Source of the DNA: Pseudalkalibacillus salsuginis
GTDB taxonomy: Bacteria > Bacillota > Bacilli > Bacillales > Fictibacillaceae
NCBI RefSeq assembly: GCF_021646685.1
Contig: NZ_JAKJHW010000009.1
Location: 1-64,000, forward strand
Length of the DNA stretch: 64,000 nt
Reading direction: 5' to 3'
This document shows, piece after piece, positions 17,289 through 27,079 of the stretch. The notes beneath the pieces are model-generated. The model did not search any database. It saw nothing but the letters and a program-made list of their open reading frames with translations, and was not told where the DNA came from. Position 1 is the first letter of the stretch; every line of letters begins with the position of its first letter. A program made the position numbers and the translations under genes.

Positions 17289-17777
17289 CTAATCTCTTGC
17301 CCCCAGCACATCTGTATTTAGAGATTCGTACCCCATTTGTCTGGCCATCGCCATGATTTGTCCTTTATGATGATACTCGTGAGTGACTGTATGCATTAAT
17401 AGTTTTCGAGGAGTCATAGAAATAGCTTCACTTGACTCTCTCCAAGGAATAGGTTGTACAATTGGCTCATCCCATTTTAGAGCGTATGACTCAAGAACTT
17501 CATTTACATAAGTATCTGCATTTCCAAAAAGTACCCTGATTTCCTCCATTCCTATTGCGGGCAGATTCTCTCTAGGTGTAATTGGCTTTTTTGTTTGTAA
17601 TAAAACAAATGATCCTAACCAAGCATGATAACAATTCGCAACATGGACGAGTGTATCACGCACATTCTGCCAACCGAACACCATTTCACGTGTAAAATCA
17701 TTTGGATCTATTTTACTGCAAAAATCAAGAAGCACCTCTCGATTCTCTTTGACCCATTCGTATTCTTTATGATTCAT
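17289..17777 (-). CDS. DinB-family protein
   Basis: 162-residue four-helix-bundle protein of the DinB/YfiT-like superfamily. The metal-binding His set is visible: a His in LVHVANCYHAW (about residue 46) and the HEYHHKGQ pair (about 130-134). Members are metal-dependent, and some transfer bacillithiol or similar thiols; the function of this one is not known. It is a single gene; its terminator lies at 17190. Confidence 0.85.
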   Translation of the reverse strand: MNHKEYEWVKENREVLLDFCSKIDPNDFTREMVFGWQNVRDTLVHVANCYHAWLGSFVLLQTKKPITPRENLPAIGMEEIRVLFGNADTYVNEVLESYALKWDEPIVQPIPWRESSEAISMTPRKLLMHTVTHEYHHKGQIMAMARQMGYESLNTDVLGARD

Positions 17778-17947
17778 AAGATCACCTTTCTAATTGTATG
17801 GATAAACATATACCATAAATACTTTTCTTGAACTAAGCTATCTTTTACTTCAGTAACAAAGTGAATTTTTCATTCTTAAAGAAAGGCCCCTTATTTTTGA
17901 ATAAACAATTAGCTTATAATAGCTGGTACAGTTGAACAAAAAAAGAA

Positions 17948-18682
17948 CTATCTTATATATCCTCCATTATTTAAATCAAATGTTGCCCCTGTGTAATGCT
18001 TAGATTTATCTGATAATAAGAAGATAACTGTATCAGCAACATCTTTAGGCATTACAGGTGTATCGATGAGTTGGTGATTTAAATACTCTTCTTTTCTCCA
18101 ATCAGGTATTGTACCCATCATCGCAGTATTAACCATCGTAGGCGCAACAGCATTAACGCGGATGTAAGGTGAGAAATTCATTGCATTACTCTTAGTTAAA
18201 CCAAGAATGGCAGCTTTTGATATCCCATAAATTGCATCTGAACTGCCTTCTATACCTGACATTGAAGACATATTCACGACCACTCCCTTACGTTGGTTTT
18301 GGAGTAATTTCCTCCCGAACATTTGTGAGAAATAAACACATCCCTTAACGTTTATATCAAGGACTTTATCAATTTCGTCTACTTTATAATCAAGTATATT
18401 CTTTGCCAAATAAATCCCTGCATTATTTACTAAACTATCAACATCAGAATGTTCTGCTTCAACATATTTAAAAAAATTGGCAACCTCTTCATACTTACTT
18501 ACATCTAACTGATATGTATGCAGAACATACTGGTCATCTATTGACCTTTTTAACTCATGTAAGGAGGATTCATTAATATCACATGCAATTACTGAAGCTC
18601 CTTCAAGTAAACATTGTTTAACAATTTCTTTTCCAATTCCAGAAGCCGCACCCGTTATTATTACTTTTCTATTTTTAAGCAC
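17948..18682 (-). CDS. Short-chain dehydrogenase/reductase
   Basis: 244-residue classical SDR. It has the NAD(P) motif TGAASGIG, an acidic ACDIN after beta-2 that suggests an NAD preference, the NNAG motif, and the catalytic Ser-Tyr-Lys set in NMSSMSG and YGISK. The C-terminus GATFDLNNGGYIR is typical. The substrate is unknown. It is monocistronic; a short gap without recognisable features separates it from the GNAT gene. Confidence 0.9.
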   Translation of the reverse strand: MLKNRKVIITGAASGIGKEIVKQCLLEGASVIACDINESSLHELKRSIDDQYVLHTYQLDVSKYEEVANFFKYVEAEHSDVDSLVNNAGIYLAKNILDYKVDEIDKVLDINVKGCVYFSQMFGRKLLQNQRKGVVVNMSSMSGIEGSSDAIYGISKAAILGLTKSNAMNFSPYIRVNAVAPTMVNTAMMGTIPDWRKEEYLNHQLIDTPVMPKDVADTVIFLLSDKSKHYTGATFDLNNGGYIR

Positions 18683-18892
18683 TAATAAAATCCTCTCACT
18701 TTTTTTCCTGTCTCATTTTATTGGGTCACTCTAATCGAATAGAGGTTTTTTCTTTTTTATAATCTTTAATAAACATTGACCATCATATTAATATGTATAG
18801 AATCCCAAAAATCACATAAATAGTCCAAAGAGAATCCCTTTTAAAACAATAAAAAGCATTTTAAAAAATGACTATATTTCACAACATAGAAT

Positions 18893-19342
18893 TTATTCAG
18901 ATATCCATTCATATAGAATATCAGGTAAATTCTCTTCATTTTCATGTCCTCTGCCAATGATTTTAAATCCATGCTTTTCATAAAATCGTTGTGCGTTCTT
19001 ATTTATTTCAAATGTGTATAGTGATAATCTCCCACTTGATTGTACTTTTGCTTTATTTAGTAATGTTTTACCAATACCGATCCCTTGATAATCTATGTGA
19101 ATATATAATTGGTTTATTTCACTTTCATTATAGGCAATCATTCCAACTACCCTTTCATTAATTAACGATAACTCTATCTGATACTGTTTAGCTAAAATAT
19201 GATTTAAAAAATGGACGTGATCTTCAAAACTGTGAATTTCCTTCTGACCAATGGCTAGTTCCTTACTTACCCTCCACATTGACACCGTTTGTTCTGCGTA
19301 CTTAGGATTATACTGAGTAATTATGACTTTGTGCTTGTTCAC
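18893..19342 (-). CDS. GNAT-family N-acetyltransferase
   Basis: 149-residue acetyltransferase. The acetyl-CoA pyrophosphate loop is seen as IDYQGIGIGKTLLNKA, followed by LYTFEINKNAQRFYEKHGFKI, the canonical motif B pattern. The acceptor substrate is unknown. It is a single gene, start ATG at 19342. Confidence 0.87.
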   Translation of the reverse strand: MNKHKVIITQYNPKYAEQTVSMWRVSKELAIGQKEIHSFEDHVHFLNHILAKQYQIELSLINERVVGMIAYNESEINQLYIHIDYQGIGIGKTLLNKAKVQSSGRLSLYTFEINKNAQRFYEKHGFKIIGRGHENEENLPDILYEWISE

Positions 19343-19449
19343 TACAAAATCCTCCTCAAGTCTTTCATCAATTGCTAAATATAACTCTTAAATTCAATAA
19401 AAAAGAGCACTTTCCTTCTTAAGGAAAAGTCCCCTTATCTGGAATTACA

Positions 19450-19656
19450 TTATTTATTTGCTTCATCCATGTTCCTTCTGTGATTTAGATCTATAACAAT
19501 TTCACCAACCCCCATCGCAATAAATCCATTTAGTAATCCAAACATAGGAGTAGTCAAATCTCCAACGCTATTTGAAAAAGGTATTAAAATAAATTGATAA
19601 ATACTAAATAAAACAAAAGCCATTCCTAACAAAAATAAAGCGCGACCAACAAACAT
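19450..19656 (-). CDS. Small two-span membrane protein
   Basis: 68 residues with two hydrophobic spans (ALFLLGMAFVLFSIYQFILI and FGLLNGFIAMGVGEIVI) and a charged C-terminus NHRRNMDEANK. No family recognised. AGGAAGGAG precedes the ATG, which supports real translation. Confidence 0.65.
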   Translation of the reverse strand: MFVGRALFLLGMAFVLFSIYQFILIPFSNSVGDLTTPMFGLLNGFIAMGVGEIVIDLNHRRNMDEANK

Positions 19657-19831
19657 TCTTTTCTCCTTCCTGGAAATATTGTTATTCAGAATCTCTTTAT
19701 ACGGTTATTCAATTAAAGTGCCCAATAGATACTATTAAATATAAAGAGGCGTAACCCTTCTTAGAATCAACGCACCTTTTTCTGGAATAAGCGGATCTCT
19801 ATAAAAAGCTAAGTTCTGGTAATTAGTTCAA

Positions 19832-22800
19832 CTATTTAATGTCTACTACTATATCGCCCGGCAATCCGTCTATGGTTACCAGCATGATTAGGTTGTCAGA
19901 TTTCTTCGGTACTTCATAAGTAAGACGAACACTTATTTTTCCTTTTCCAACCACTTGATTTCCTTTCCAATTCTCTTTTTCCACTACCTCCCAATCGATC
20001 GTATTGTATTTCTTTCCTTTAGAATCAATCAACTGATAAGTGTATGGCTTCAGTAACCAATTCGTCTCGGTAAAGCTTGTAAAAGTAAATGGGATAGACA
20101 GTTTTGTTTTTCCATCATTTAGTCCAGACTTTACTGTCCCAACATCAACCGTAAAATCTTTTACATCTATAACATCATTTTTCATAACAAATTGGTCATC
20201 AGAATTCATTCTTTTGAAAGCTGATTCGTAATAAGAAGAAAAATCATTATCTTTGTTATCTTTATCTCTCGGCTTTTCTTTTGAGGAAGAAGTTTTATAT
20301 ACATCAATAGCCTTTCCCTCAGTACCTTGTACTGCAGTGTTTGGATTTGCACTGTTTTTTATTTCTGGAATCACTGATCCAAGTAACAAAATAATTCCTA
20401 CAAATAAACAAGCCCCTCCAAAAGCAAATACATATTTAAATTGTTTTTCAGATTTCTTAGAATTGGAGTATCCACCGCTTAATCCCTGATATGGCTGTAT
20501 CTTAACGGCTTTAATCGATGGGATGATCGCACCGAGTAACCCTGCACTGATTGGAATGAGAATCGTTACGATTAAAACGATTAATTCATTAATCGGATTC
20601 TGCCCATATACCTTGATGATGGCCAATAATGCTATGCCAAAACCAATTACTCCGGCAATCAGTCCATTTACACCACCTTCAAACAAAATGGTGCTTCTTA
20701 CAGTAGCATCCCTCCAGCCCAATGCTTTAAGTACTGCATATTCAGGTTGTCTTTCCGCAACATTTTGCCAGATGATTTCAAGTGTAGTTAAAATGGCAAT
20801 CGCCATTGCTATGCCCATTGCTAGATAATGCATCGTTCCAATTTCCAACGCGACATATTGCCCCAACCACGTCGCATACATTACACCTTTCAAGCGAAAA
20901 GTAACAAAGATGAAAAAGATGAGCATCGCAGATGGGAGCGCAATAGAAAATATAGACAGAAGGCTCCTTTTCCATTTTGTCATCATATAGTTCATGCTAA
21001 TCGCAATAGCTGTTTGGGATTTAAAATATCTTTTCCCATTAGAAATTTCTCCAGCTTTCATACTTTCATAAGGTTTGATTTTACGTACTAGAATAGCTGG
21101 AACAAGCGTACCAAACCAATAAATGAGTAGACCGAAAACGCCAATCAATATTATACGACCTGTGGATGTTTCAATGTCATTTAAAAGATAAATATAGCCC
21201 AGTATCAACCAACTGATAACCGATACGATACTTCCTAATATGGTTGACTCGGCAAATAATAACTTGGACAATTGGTTGGGTCTCCATCCTAGAGACAATA
21301 AAACAGCGTACTCTTTCTTGCGAACATACATCATGATCAAATTAGATGAAAAAACATAAACAATCGCTACAAGAATAACGGTTATAATAAAGGATGAGGC
21401 TCCAACCTTCGTTTCTTTAAAGATGGAAATGGAAGATCCGAGTTTGATCCAGGGCTGTTCAACCCACCCGAGATTCGTTTTACCTTCAATTCCTGGCACA
21501 TGGGTCAAAGCTGGCTGTGGTGAGGACCCCAAGGTAATGTCCGCTAAAAGCCCTGTTTCCTTTTCAATTTCGTCAGCCACTTCTTTTAAGATTTTTTCGC
21601 TTTCTTTGTTTAATTCATTTACACCATTTACTTTGATACGAATTGAAGCAATTGGTTGATCTCCAAGTACTTTTTCGGCTGCCTCAAGTGTTGTTAACAT
21701 GGTAGGTGGCTTTGTTAAAAATCCATAAGGGTTATTGATAGGCTTCATCGTTTTGGGCGGGTTTACAGGTGTCTCATCTCCATCCATTACCAGCTTTGCT
21801 TTAGCTGGAAAATACGTTTCCATTGGAAGCTCTGTCAATGGATCTTTTGATAGGTTTAACTCTGCTGGATCGAAGACCCCAATTGGTTCTGTTTTTAATC
21901 TTAACCAATCGTTAAATCCTTCACCAAAGGGTTTAACTTGACGATAAGCCTGATTTACTTTTAAGAAAGAATCTTCTGGAAGCGTATAGGGTGTAATTTC
22001 ATAAGAGAAAGGCCATCTATCTTGAAAAGGGCTTTTTATGGGGCGATATTCAACAGGAGACGGTTTCAAAGCCACTAAATTAAATCGATTTTCATTGGAG
22101 TCATGAGATTCCATTATATTGGTAATAATCTTTTCCAGAGCTTGATCGGTAGTAAAAGACCTCTTTTCAATAACTATTCCGTTTTGTTTTTGTAAATATG
22201 CTTCTCCGCCATTCTTCTTAATACTTTCCATTGTTTTGCCTTGTTCATTTAATTCAAATGGAAAATCCAACCTTTCAATCTCATACGTAATCTCACTGTC
22301 CACATACTCCTTATTACTTATCAACACCGGAATGGAAGTTTCTTTTATCGTATCTAGAACAGTATATTCATGCGGAATATCTTCTTTAGTAAAATAATGG
22401 CTATTTCCATTTGTAATAACTGCATTATCAAGACCAACGAGTCTTGCTTCAGCTTCTGGATCAATGCCAGCTAATAATAAATAACTACCGTAGTTGAGAT
22501 TACCATCGAATTCTCCGACACCATATTCTTTCCCTAACCCTGCTGGTTTCCACTTACCCTCTGTGAAGTAAAAAGTTCCTTCATCTTTATCTAGAAAAGC
22601 ACCATTGTTATTTTTTTCGGAAACTTTTAATCGGTAAACCCCAGGTTCCTTAAGATCAACATGGTCCAATTGAACATCATTCAATGTGAATCCAATCATT
22701 GCGATTGGTGCAGCTATTTCAACGGAATCCATTTTCTTGATCGTTTCATACTGTTCCATCGAAATTCCGCCTGCTAGTCCGCTTAAATAGTTTGGTTCCA

Positions 22801-23023
22801 ACAAATTTAATTCCTCAGTTACGCTGCGGCTTCCTTGTGGTCTGACTACGATATCATAAGAAGATTTCCACCTTTTTTGAAGTTCATCAACAATTGTCCC
22901 ATTATTAGCTTGTGTAATTCCTACCAAATAACTGAGTCCGATACTTAAGATTAAAATACCAACGAGAACAAGGATGAATTTCTCTTTGTTTCTCCACCAT
23001 GAGTTCCATATAAATCTAAGCAT
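19832..23023 (-). CDS. FtsX/MacB-type ABC transporter permease
   Basis: About 1063-residue membrane protein. One N-terminal span (FILVLVGILILSIGLSYLVG) is followed by a large extracellular domain to about residue 545, then two sets of FtsX-like spans and a soluble C-terminal domain rich in charged residues. With the adjacent ATPase it forms a type VII mechanotransmission ABC system instead of a classical pump; such pairs handle lipoproteins, peptides or antimicrobial stress. The start at 23023 gives an 8-base overlap with the ATPase gene; a longer reading to 23059 is less likely. Confidence 0.88.
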   Translation of the reverse strand: MLRFIWNSWWRNKEKFILVLVGILILSIGLSYLVGITQANNGTIVDELQKRWKSSYDIVVRPQGSRSVTEELNLLEPNYLSGLAGGISMEQYETIKKMDSVEIAAPIAMIGFTLNDVQLDHVDLKEPGVYRLKVSEKNNNGAFLDKDEGTFYFTEGKWKPAGLGKEYGVGEFDGNLNYGSYLLLAGIDPEAEARLVGLDNAVITNGNSHYFTKEDIPHEYTVLDTIKETSIPVLISNKEYVDSEITYEIERLDFPFELNEQGKTMESIKKNGGEAYLQKQNGIVIEKRSFTTDQALEKIITNIMESHDSNENRFNLVALKPSPVEYRPIKSPFQDRWPFSYEITPYTLPEDSFLKVNQAYRQVKPFGEGFNDWLRLKTEPIGVFDPAELNLSKDPLTELPMETYFPAKAKLVMDGDETPVNPPKTMKPINNPYGFLTKPPTMLTTLEAAEKVLGDQPIASIRIKVNGVNELNKESEKILKEVADEIEKETGLLADITLGSSPQPALTHVPGIEGKTNLGWVEQPWIKLGSSISIFKETKVGASSFIITVILVAIVYVFSSNLIMMYVRKKEYAVLLSLGWRPNQLSKLLFAESTILGSIVSVISWLILGYIYLLNDIETSTGRIILIGVFGLLIYWFGTLVPAILVRKIKPYESMKAGEISNGKRYFKSQTAIAISMNYMMTKWKRSLLSIFSIALPSAMLIFFIFVTFRLKGVMYATWLGQYVALEIGTMHYLAMGIAMAIAILTTLEIIWQNVAERQPEYAVLKALGWRDATVRSTILFEGGVNGLIAGVIGFGIALLAIIKVYGQNPINELIVLIVTILIPISAGLLGAIIPSIKAVKIQPYQGLSGGYSNSKKSEKQFKYVFAFGGACLFVGIILLLGSVIPEIKNSANPNTAVQGTEGKAIDVYKTSSSKEKPRDKDNKDNDFSSYYESAFKRMNSDDQFVMKNDVIDVKDFTVDVGTVKSGLNDGKTKLSIPFTFTSFTETNWLLKPYTYQLIDSKGKKYNTIDWEVVEKENWKGNQVVGKGKISVRLTYEVPKKSDNLIMLVTIDGLPGDIVVDIK

Positions 23024-23708
23024 AGTGTTCACACCTACGCTCCGAAATAATTTGTCCATCCTTCATTTCAATTTGGATATCCGTTCGTTCTGCAAGTACA
23101 GGATCATGCGTAACAATAATGACTCCACACCCATTTTCTTGATTTAATCTTTGAAGTAATTGAAAGATTGTTTCTCCAGTTTCCGTATCCAGATTGCCTG
23201 TAGGTTCGTCAGCGAGAAGCCAACTCGGCTCGTGAACAAGTGCTCTAGCAATTGCTACACGTTGTTGCTGTCCTCCCGATAGTTGGGAAGGAAGAGCGTT
23301 ACATTTGTCTTTTAATCCCATCTGTTCTAGAAGAGATTCAGCTTTTTCTTTTTTGTTGTATGGAACTTTTCTTGCCATAAGAGGAGACATCACATTTTCT
23401 AAAGCCGTTAGTGTTGGGAGGAGATGAAATTGTTGAAAAATAAAACCGATGTGCTCGAAACGAAAATCAGCTAGTTCTTTGCTTTTTAATTGACTTATTT
23501 TTTGATTACCATACGTGATTTCTCCTTTACTCGGCACATCCAAGGTACCCAATAAACTGAGTAAAGTAGACTTACCAGATCCAGATGGTCCAATTATGGA
23601 GACAAAATCGCCAGAATTCAGTGATAAGTTTATGTTTGTCAGAGCATTTGTTTCAATACCGTCCCCAGTGAATATCCTACTCACATCTTTGCAAACTATA
23701 TTTTCCAT
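23016..23708 (-). CDS. MacB/LolD-type ABC transporter ATP-binding protein
   Basis: 230-residue ATPase. It shows Walker A GPSGSGKST, Q-loop FIFQQFHLLP, signature LSGGQQQR, Walker B WLLADEPTGNLD and H-loop IVTHD. The ADEPTGNLD form is typical of the LolD/MacB/FtsE group. Its stop overlaps the start of the large permease gene, so the two are translated together. No two-component system is nearby to hint at a peptide-sensing role. Confidence 0.93.
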   Translation of the reverse strand: MENIVCKDVSRIFTGDGIETNALTNINLSLNSGDFVSIIGPSGSGKSTLLSLLGTLDVPSKGEITYGNQKISQLKSKELADFRFEHIGFIFQQFHLLPTLTALENVMSPLMARKVPYNKKEKAESLLEQMGLKDKCNALPSQLSGGQQQRVAIARALVHEPSWLLADEPTGNLDTETGETIFQLLQRLNQENGCGVIIVTHDPVLAERTDIQIEMKDGQIISERRCEHYA

Positions 23709-23831
23709 CCTAACCCCCCTAATATCCGAAACAAAAAAACAAATTAGTAAAAATATTCCACTTCTCTATGTAAGACGATGTCAAAATTAATTCGTTTTAT
23801 AAATAGGATTCATTTTCTAAAAATTAAGCTT

Positions 23832-23869
23832 AAAAAAAGACGTGCATTCAGAAATGCACGTCTTTTTTT
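23832..23869 (-). terminator. Strong bidirectional terminator
   Basis: AAAGACGTGCATT and its complement form a 17-bp stem including flanking A/T runs, with a 4-base loop. Seven or more T residues follow on either strand. It ends the Nudix gene transcript and separates it from the ABC pair. Confidence 0.9.
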
Positions 23870-23988
23870 GTGAAGTGAGTTATTCAATTAAACTGCCCAA
23901 TTTTTGCAGTAAGTGAAAGGGTGATCACCTTATGCAGTAATCGCCACCGTTTCTTGAATACTCTTAAAAATAATAACAACCCTTAAAT

Positions 23989-24453
23989 TCATCCAAGACT
24001 ATGCTCTTCAAGTAATTCAATATTCCTCTTATTATTAGAGTATTCCCGTATAAGTGGTCCGATTTTAGCGTAAAGTTCAACTTTTTCTAGGTCTGATAAG
24101 GGAAGCCACATTACGCCGGTTTGGTTAGGATCTGGTTTCTCAGGGAGTTTTGCAATCCCATCTTTAATAGTGCATTCAAACATCATCACTAATGTATGAA
24201 TAGGTCCGAATTTATTTGAATTAAGATGTGGTGCATACTCATAGACAAAAGCTAAGGGACCGACTTCGATATTAATACACGCTTCTTCTTTTGCTTCTCT
24301 TTTTAATGCTTCAATTATGGATTCATCTGGTTCAGCTCCACCAGCAGGCAAATCATAAACTAATCCTCGCATTGGATCATTGTATTCGGTTAATAAAATC
24401 TCTTGATCCTCTAAAATGATGGCACCTACTCGTACTCTCATATGATAGGACAT
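23989..24453 (-). CDS. Nudix hydrolase
   Basis: About 154 residues. The Nudix box is seen as GGAEPDESIIEALKREAKEE, followed by ACI, with the final box Gly replaced by Ala. Members hydrolyse nucleoside diphosphates linked to other groups; the ADP-ribose pyrophosphatase-like subgroup fits the box and length. The ATG at 24453 is preferred over an upstream TTG at 24462 because of spacing from AAGGG. It forms a loose minus-strand group with the two genes to its right. Confidence 0.87.
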   Translation of the reverse strand: MSYHMRVRVGAIILEDQEILLTEYNDPMRGLVYDLPAGGAEPDESIIEALKREAKEEACINIEVGPLAFVYEYAPHLNSNKFGPIHTLVMMFECTIKDGIAKLPEKPDPNQTGVMWLPLSDLEKVELYAKIGPLIREYSNNKRNIELLEEHSLG

Positions 24454-24524
24454 TGCATTCAATTCCCTTCATTACTTTTCTTTGTTCTACATTTCCCCCT
24501 TTTTTTAAGTAACTCGATTGTTAC

Positions 24525-24794
24525 TTATGGGCTTCCAACGTGTTGAATGTATATTCGTCCAAATTCAATGATAATTAAGTAAGGTACTCCAAAAATCACA
24601 ATGAGGCTAAGAGATATTTTTTTATAAACTCCACTTTTACTTAAAAGTGCAATAACAAAGGATATTAATAATCCACTTATTGTTACTAATCTAAGTATTA
24701 GAACATTAGGGATACCATTAACCCAATAATTAACAAAAAATCCAATAACGAAACATAAGATGATCATTGTAATTAGTCCAAAATGCTTTTTCAT
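24525..24794 (-). CDS. Small membrane protein
   Basis: 89 residues with three predicted hydrophobic spans: LITMIILCFVIGFFVNYWV, LRLVTISGLLISFVIALL and ISLSLIVIFGVPYLIIIEF. GGGGGATGTTAG precedes the ATG. No family recognised. Confidence 0.65.
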   Translation of the reverse strand: MKKHFGLITMIILCFVIGFFVNYWVNGIPNVLILRLVTISGLLISFVIALLSKSGVYKKISLSLIVIFGVPYLIIIEFGRIYIQHVGSP

Positions 24795-24859
24795 CTAACA
24801 TCCCCCTTAGTAGAATTAGACTCTTCCCTTATTGCTTCCGATTACGGAATAATCGATAG

Positions 24860-25609
24860 TTATAAAGAACAGTAATGATTGACTATTTCCATAAGACGTT
24901 CAGATTTTTCTGATGATACATTTTCAGACAATCTTGCCCCTGCTATGATTGGTGCCCATTGGAAAACTTCATCTTTTGACAAACCACTTTTTTCACAATA
25001 AAGTCGCAAGTACATATCGGCTAGTTCTGTTGAAAACTGAGAATACAACAGATACGTACGATAAATGTCGGCACGTTTATCCCCTGCACTGGAATCAACC
25101 CAATCTATAATTGTTACATTGTTATCTGACATAATCAAGTTAAACAAATGATAATCCCCATGACAGAGCCTTTTCTCAAATGTCATCGTCTCCAATTTTT
25201 GTATTAACGCAGACTTATGTCTTTTATCCAAATTATGGACTGATTTAATTTGACGTCTTAATTTTTCAGTCATGGGTTCAAGAGAATCAGTGACAATCAT
25301 ATGGATTTTTTGTTGTATATCGATGGAAATATCCATGTAATATTCTGCTTGTTCCATGTTTTCGGATATGATTTCACCTAATGTTCTTCCCTTAATATAT
25401 TCCATTATTATAGCTTGTTTCCCATCTATTTTGGTGACATCCAATACTTTAGGAACATCAAGTCCACACAAAGAAGCATATGTTTGTTTATTTGCTTCGT
25501 ATGAAGATTCGGTATTCGGCAAATAATTATTAAACACTTTAAAAATCTTGTTTTCGTAAAGATAGATTTTTGCTGTATTTCCTATTGCTATCGGTGTGCC
25601 TAAATTCAT
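24860..25609 (-). CDS. Aminoglycoside phosphotransferase (APH)-family kinase
   Basis: 249-residue protein-kinase-fold phosphotransferase. The catalytic loop is CHGDYHLFNLI (Brenner HxDxxxxN) and the metal-binding Asp lies in IIDWVDSSAGDKRAD. The hinge appears as IIMEYIKGRTLGE. It could act on aminoglycosides, choline or other small alcohols; nothing in the context decides, and it is not a recognised resistance determinant. Confidence 0.85.
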   Translation of the reverse strand: MNLGTPIAIGNTAKIYLYENKIFKVFNNYLPNTESSYEANKQTYASLCGLDVPKVLDVTKIDGKQAIIMEYIKGRTLGEIISENMEQAEYYMDISIDIQQKIHMIVTDSLEPMTEKLRRQIKSVHNLDKRHKSALIQKLETMTFEKRLCHGDYHLFNLIMSDNNVTIIDWVDSSAGDKRADIYRTYLLYSQFSTELADMYLRLYCEKSGLSKDEVFQWAPIIAGARLSENVSSEKSERLMEIVNHYCSL

Positions 25610-25699
25610 TGGTACTTTCTCCTTAAATTTTTTCTGTACAACAGAATTTATTCAATTATTCCACCTATGTTAAAAAGTTTTTCTACTTCCTTTTCAACA

Positions 25700-26074
25700 A
25701 TGCTGCCCAATTCTTAAGTATGTATGGATCAAGACCAGTTGTGAAAGATGCCGTCTTCGAACTTAGGTTTCAAGACATTTCTCAAAGCTTGTTGGACAAT
25801 GCGGTCTTCGACCGTGGGTATACCTAGAGGTCGTTCCCCTTCCGTTCAGCCATTGTTTGACCAATCGCTTACTTCTGTACTATGAGAACGTCTGACTTCT
25901 CTACCCACATGAGTCATTTCGGATTACCCTTATAACGCATGCAGGAGTATTGACGGGATGGTTTCGGGAAACATGGTTCCATCATTCCCATCCTCCGTTG
26001 TAAAGTTGAAGTCTAATCTGTTAAACTTCCTGTATTTTCACGTAGTAATGCGCTTATAACAGAACTTGTCGCAC
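25700..26074 (-). mobile_element. Relic of a group II intron (5' part with RT fragment)
   Basis: On the minus strand the relic opens with GTGCGACAAG at 26074, matching the GUGYG 5' end of group II introns, and runs through structured intron-like DNA. An in-frame stretch at about 25845-25729 then reads GERPLGIPTVEDRIVQQALR, continuing NVLKPKFEDGIF, the start of the reverse-transcriptase domain of intron-encoded proteins. The frame stops upstream (TGA) and downstream (TGA at 25731-25729). The rest of the RT, the maturase and domains V-VI are missing. The surrounding 25610-25700 and 26075-26360 hold no recognisable gene. Confidence 0.75.
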
Positions 26075-26377
26075 GCCCCCTTTAACGGAATAAACAACGC
26101 AATTCAATACTGTGAGGATAAAAAGCAAAGTATTTATTACATTAAATAAACGGTTAACTTCCGATAAATTAGTGTGATTTCAAAGTTCTTCAGTAGCAAA
26201 ATAAATCTAAAGATTCAGAATATACATTGCCCATTTACTCTATATAAACTAAAATACAAAGGACTTGGTTAATCGCTCAGATTCTAAGGAGGTTCATATT
26301 TATGATTTTATTTTTATAGTGTTTCTTCTCTCATAATTGATACTATTGGTAAAATAAGATAAGTGAGGGAAAGAAAA

Positions 26378-26902
26378 ATGAATACAAATAATAATTCACG
26401 TGAACTTCTAGAAAAAGCTATTGCATTACGTGAAGACGGGCGTGCAAAACAAGATATGACAATTTTAAAAGAAGCACGTAATCTTCTTCTAAATATGTCT
26501 GAAAATGATCCTGAAAACGCAGAAATAAATTATCAAATTGGGATTGCCTATGATAATTCCGGATTAAGTAACAAAGCAATTCCTTATTATGTTAAAGCAA
26601 TTGAGCAGGGTCTATCCGGTTCAGATCTACAAAGATGTTTACTGGGCCTTGGTAGCACTTACCGGCTTTTGGGACACTATAAAGAAGCTGTTGAAACTCT
26701 CCACCGTGGTGTGACAGAATTTCCTGAACATCGAGGTTTACAAGTCTTTTATTCTATGGCTCTGTATAATACAGGGGAATATAAAAAGGCGATGGAAATC
26801 GTTTTAATGAATTTAATGGAAACAACAAATGATGAAACACTTCAATACTTTAAGCGTGGTATTTCTTACTATGCCCAGCACCTTGATGAAACTTGGAATT
26901 AA
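26378..26902 (+). CDS. Tetratricopeptide repeat protein
   Basis: 174-residue soluble protein with at least three TPR units: AEINYQIGIAYDNSGLSNKA, LGLGSTYRLLGHYKEAVETL and VFYSMALYNTGEYKKAMEI. It is probably a protein-interaction scaffold; B. subtilis has similar short TPR proteins. The ATG at 26378 has GAGGG 8 bases upstream and is preferred over a GTG at 26363. It stands alone between two decayed mobile elements. Confidence 0.85.
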   Translation: MNTNNNSRELLEKAIALREDGRAKQDMTILKEARNLLLNMSENDPENAEINYQIGIAYDNSGLSNKAIPYYVKAIEQGLSGSDLQRCLLGLGSTYRLLGHYKEAVETLHRGVTEFPEHRGLQVFYSMALYNTGEYKKAMEIVLMNLMETTNDETLQYFKRGISYYAQHLDETWN

Positions 26903-26942
26903 TAAAGTAGAAATTTAAATGACAAGTAAAATCCATATGATT

Positions 26943-26973
26943 CGCAGTGGAGCCCTATAACAGCTCCACTGCG
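26943..26973 (+). terminator. Terminator of the TPR gene
   Basis: An 11-bp perfect stem, CGCAGTGGAGC with GCTCCACTGCG, has a 9-base loop and is followed by TTATTTAATT, 40 bases after the TPR stop. Confidence 0.85.
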
Positions 26974-27079
26974 TTATTTAATTATGACTGTTTTAATAAC
27001 CCCTGCTAATTTTTCAAAGTAACAATATTATATAGACTTGCTCCGTTAGTCCAATAGACATTATTCAATTTAAATGGCC

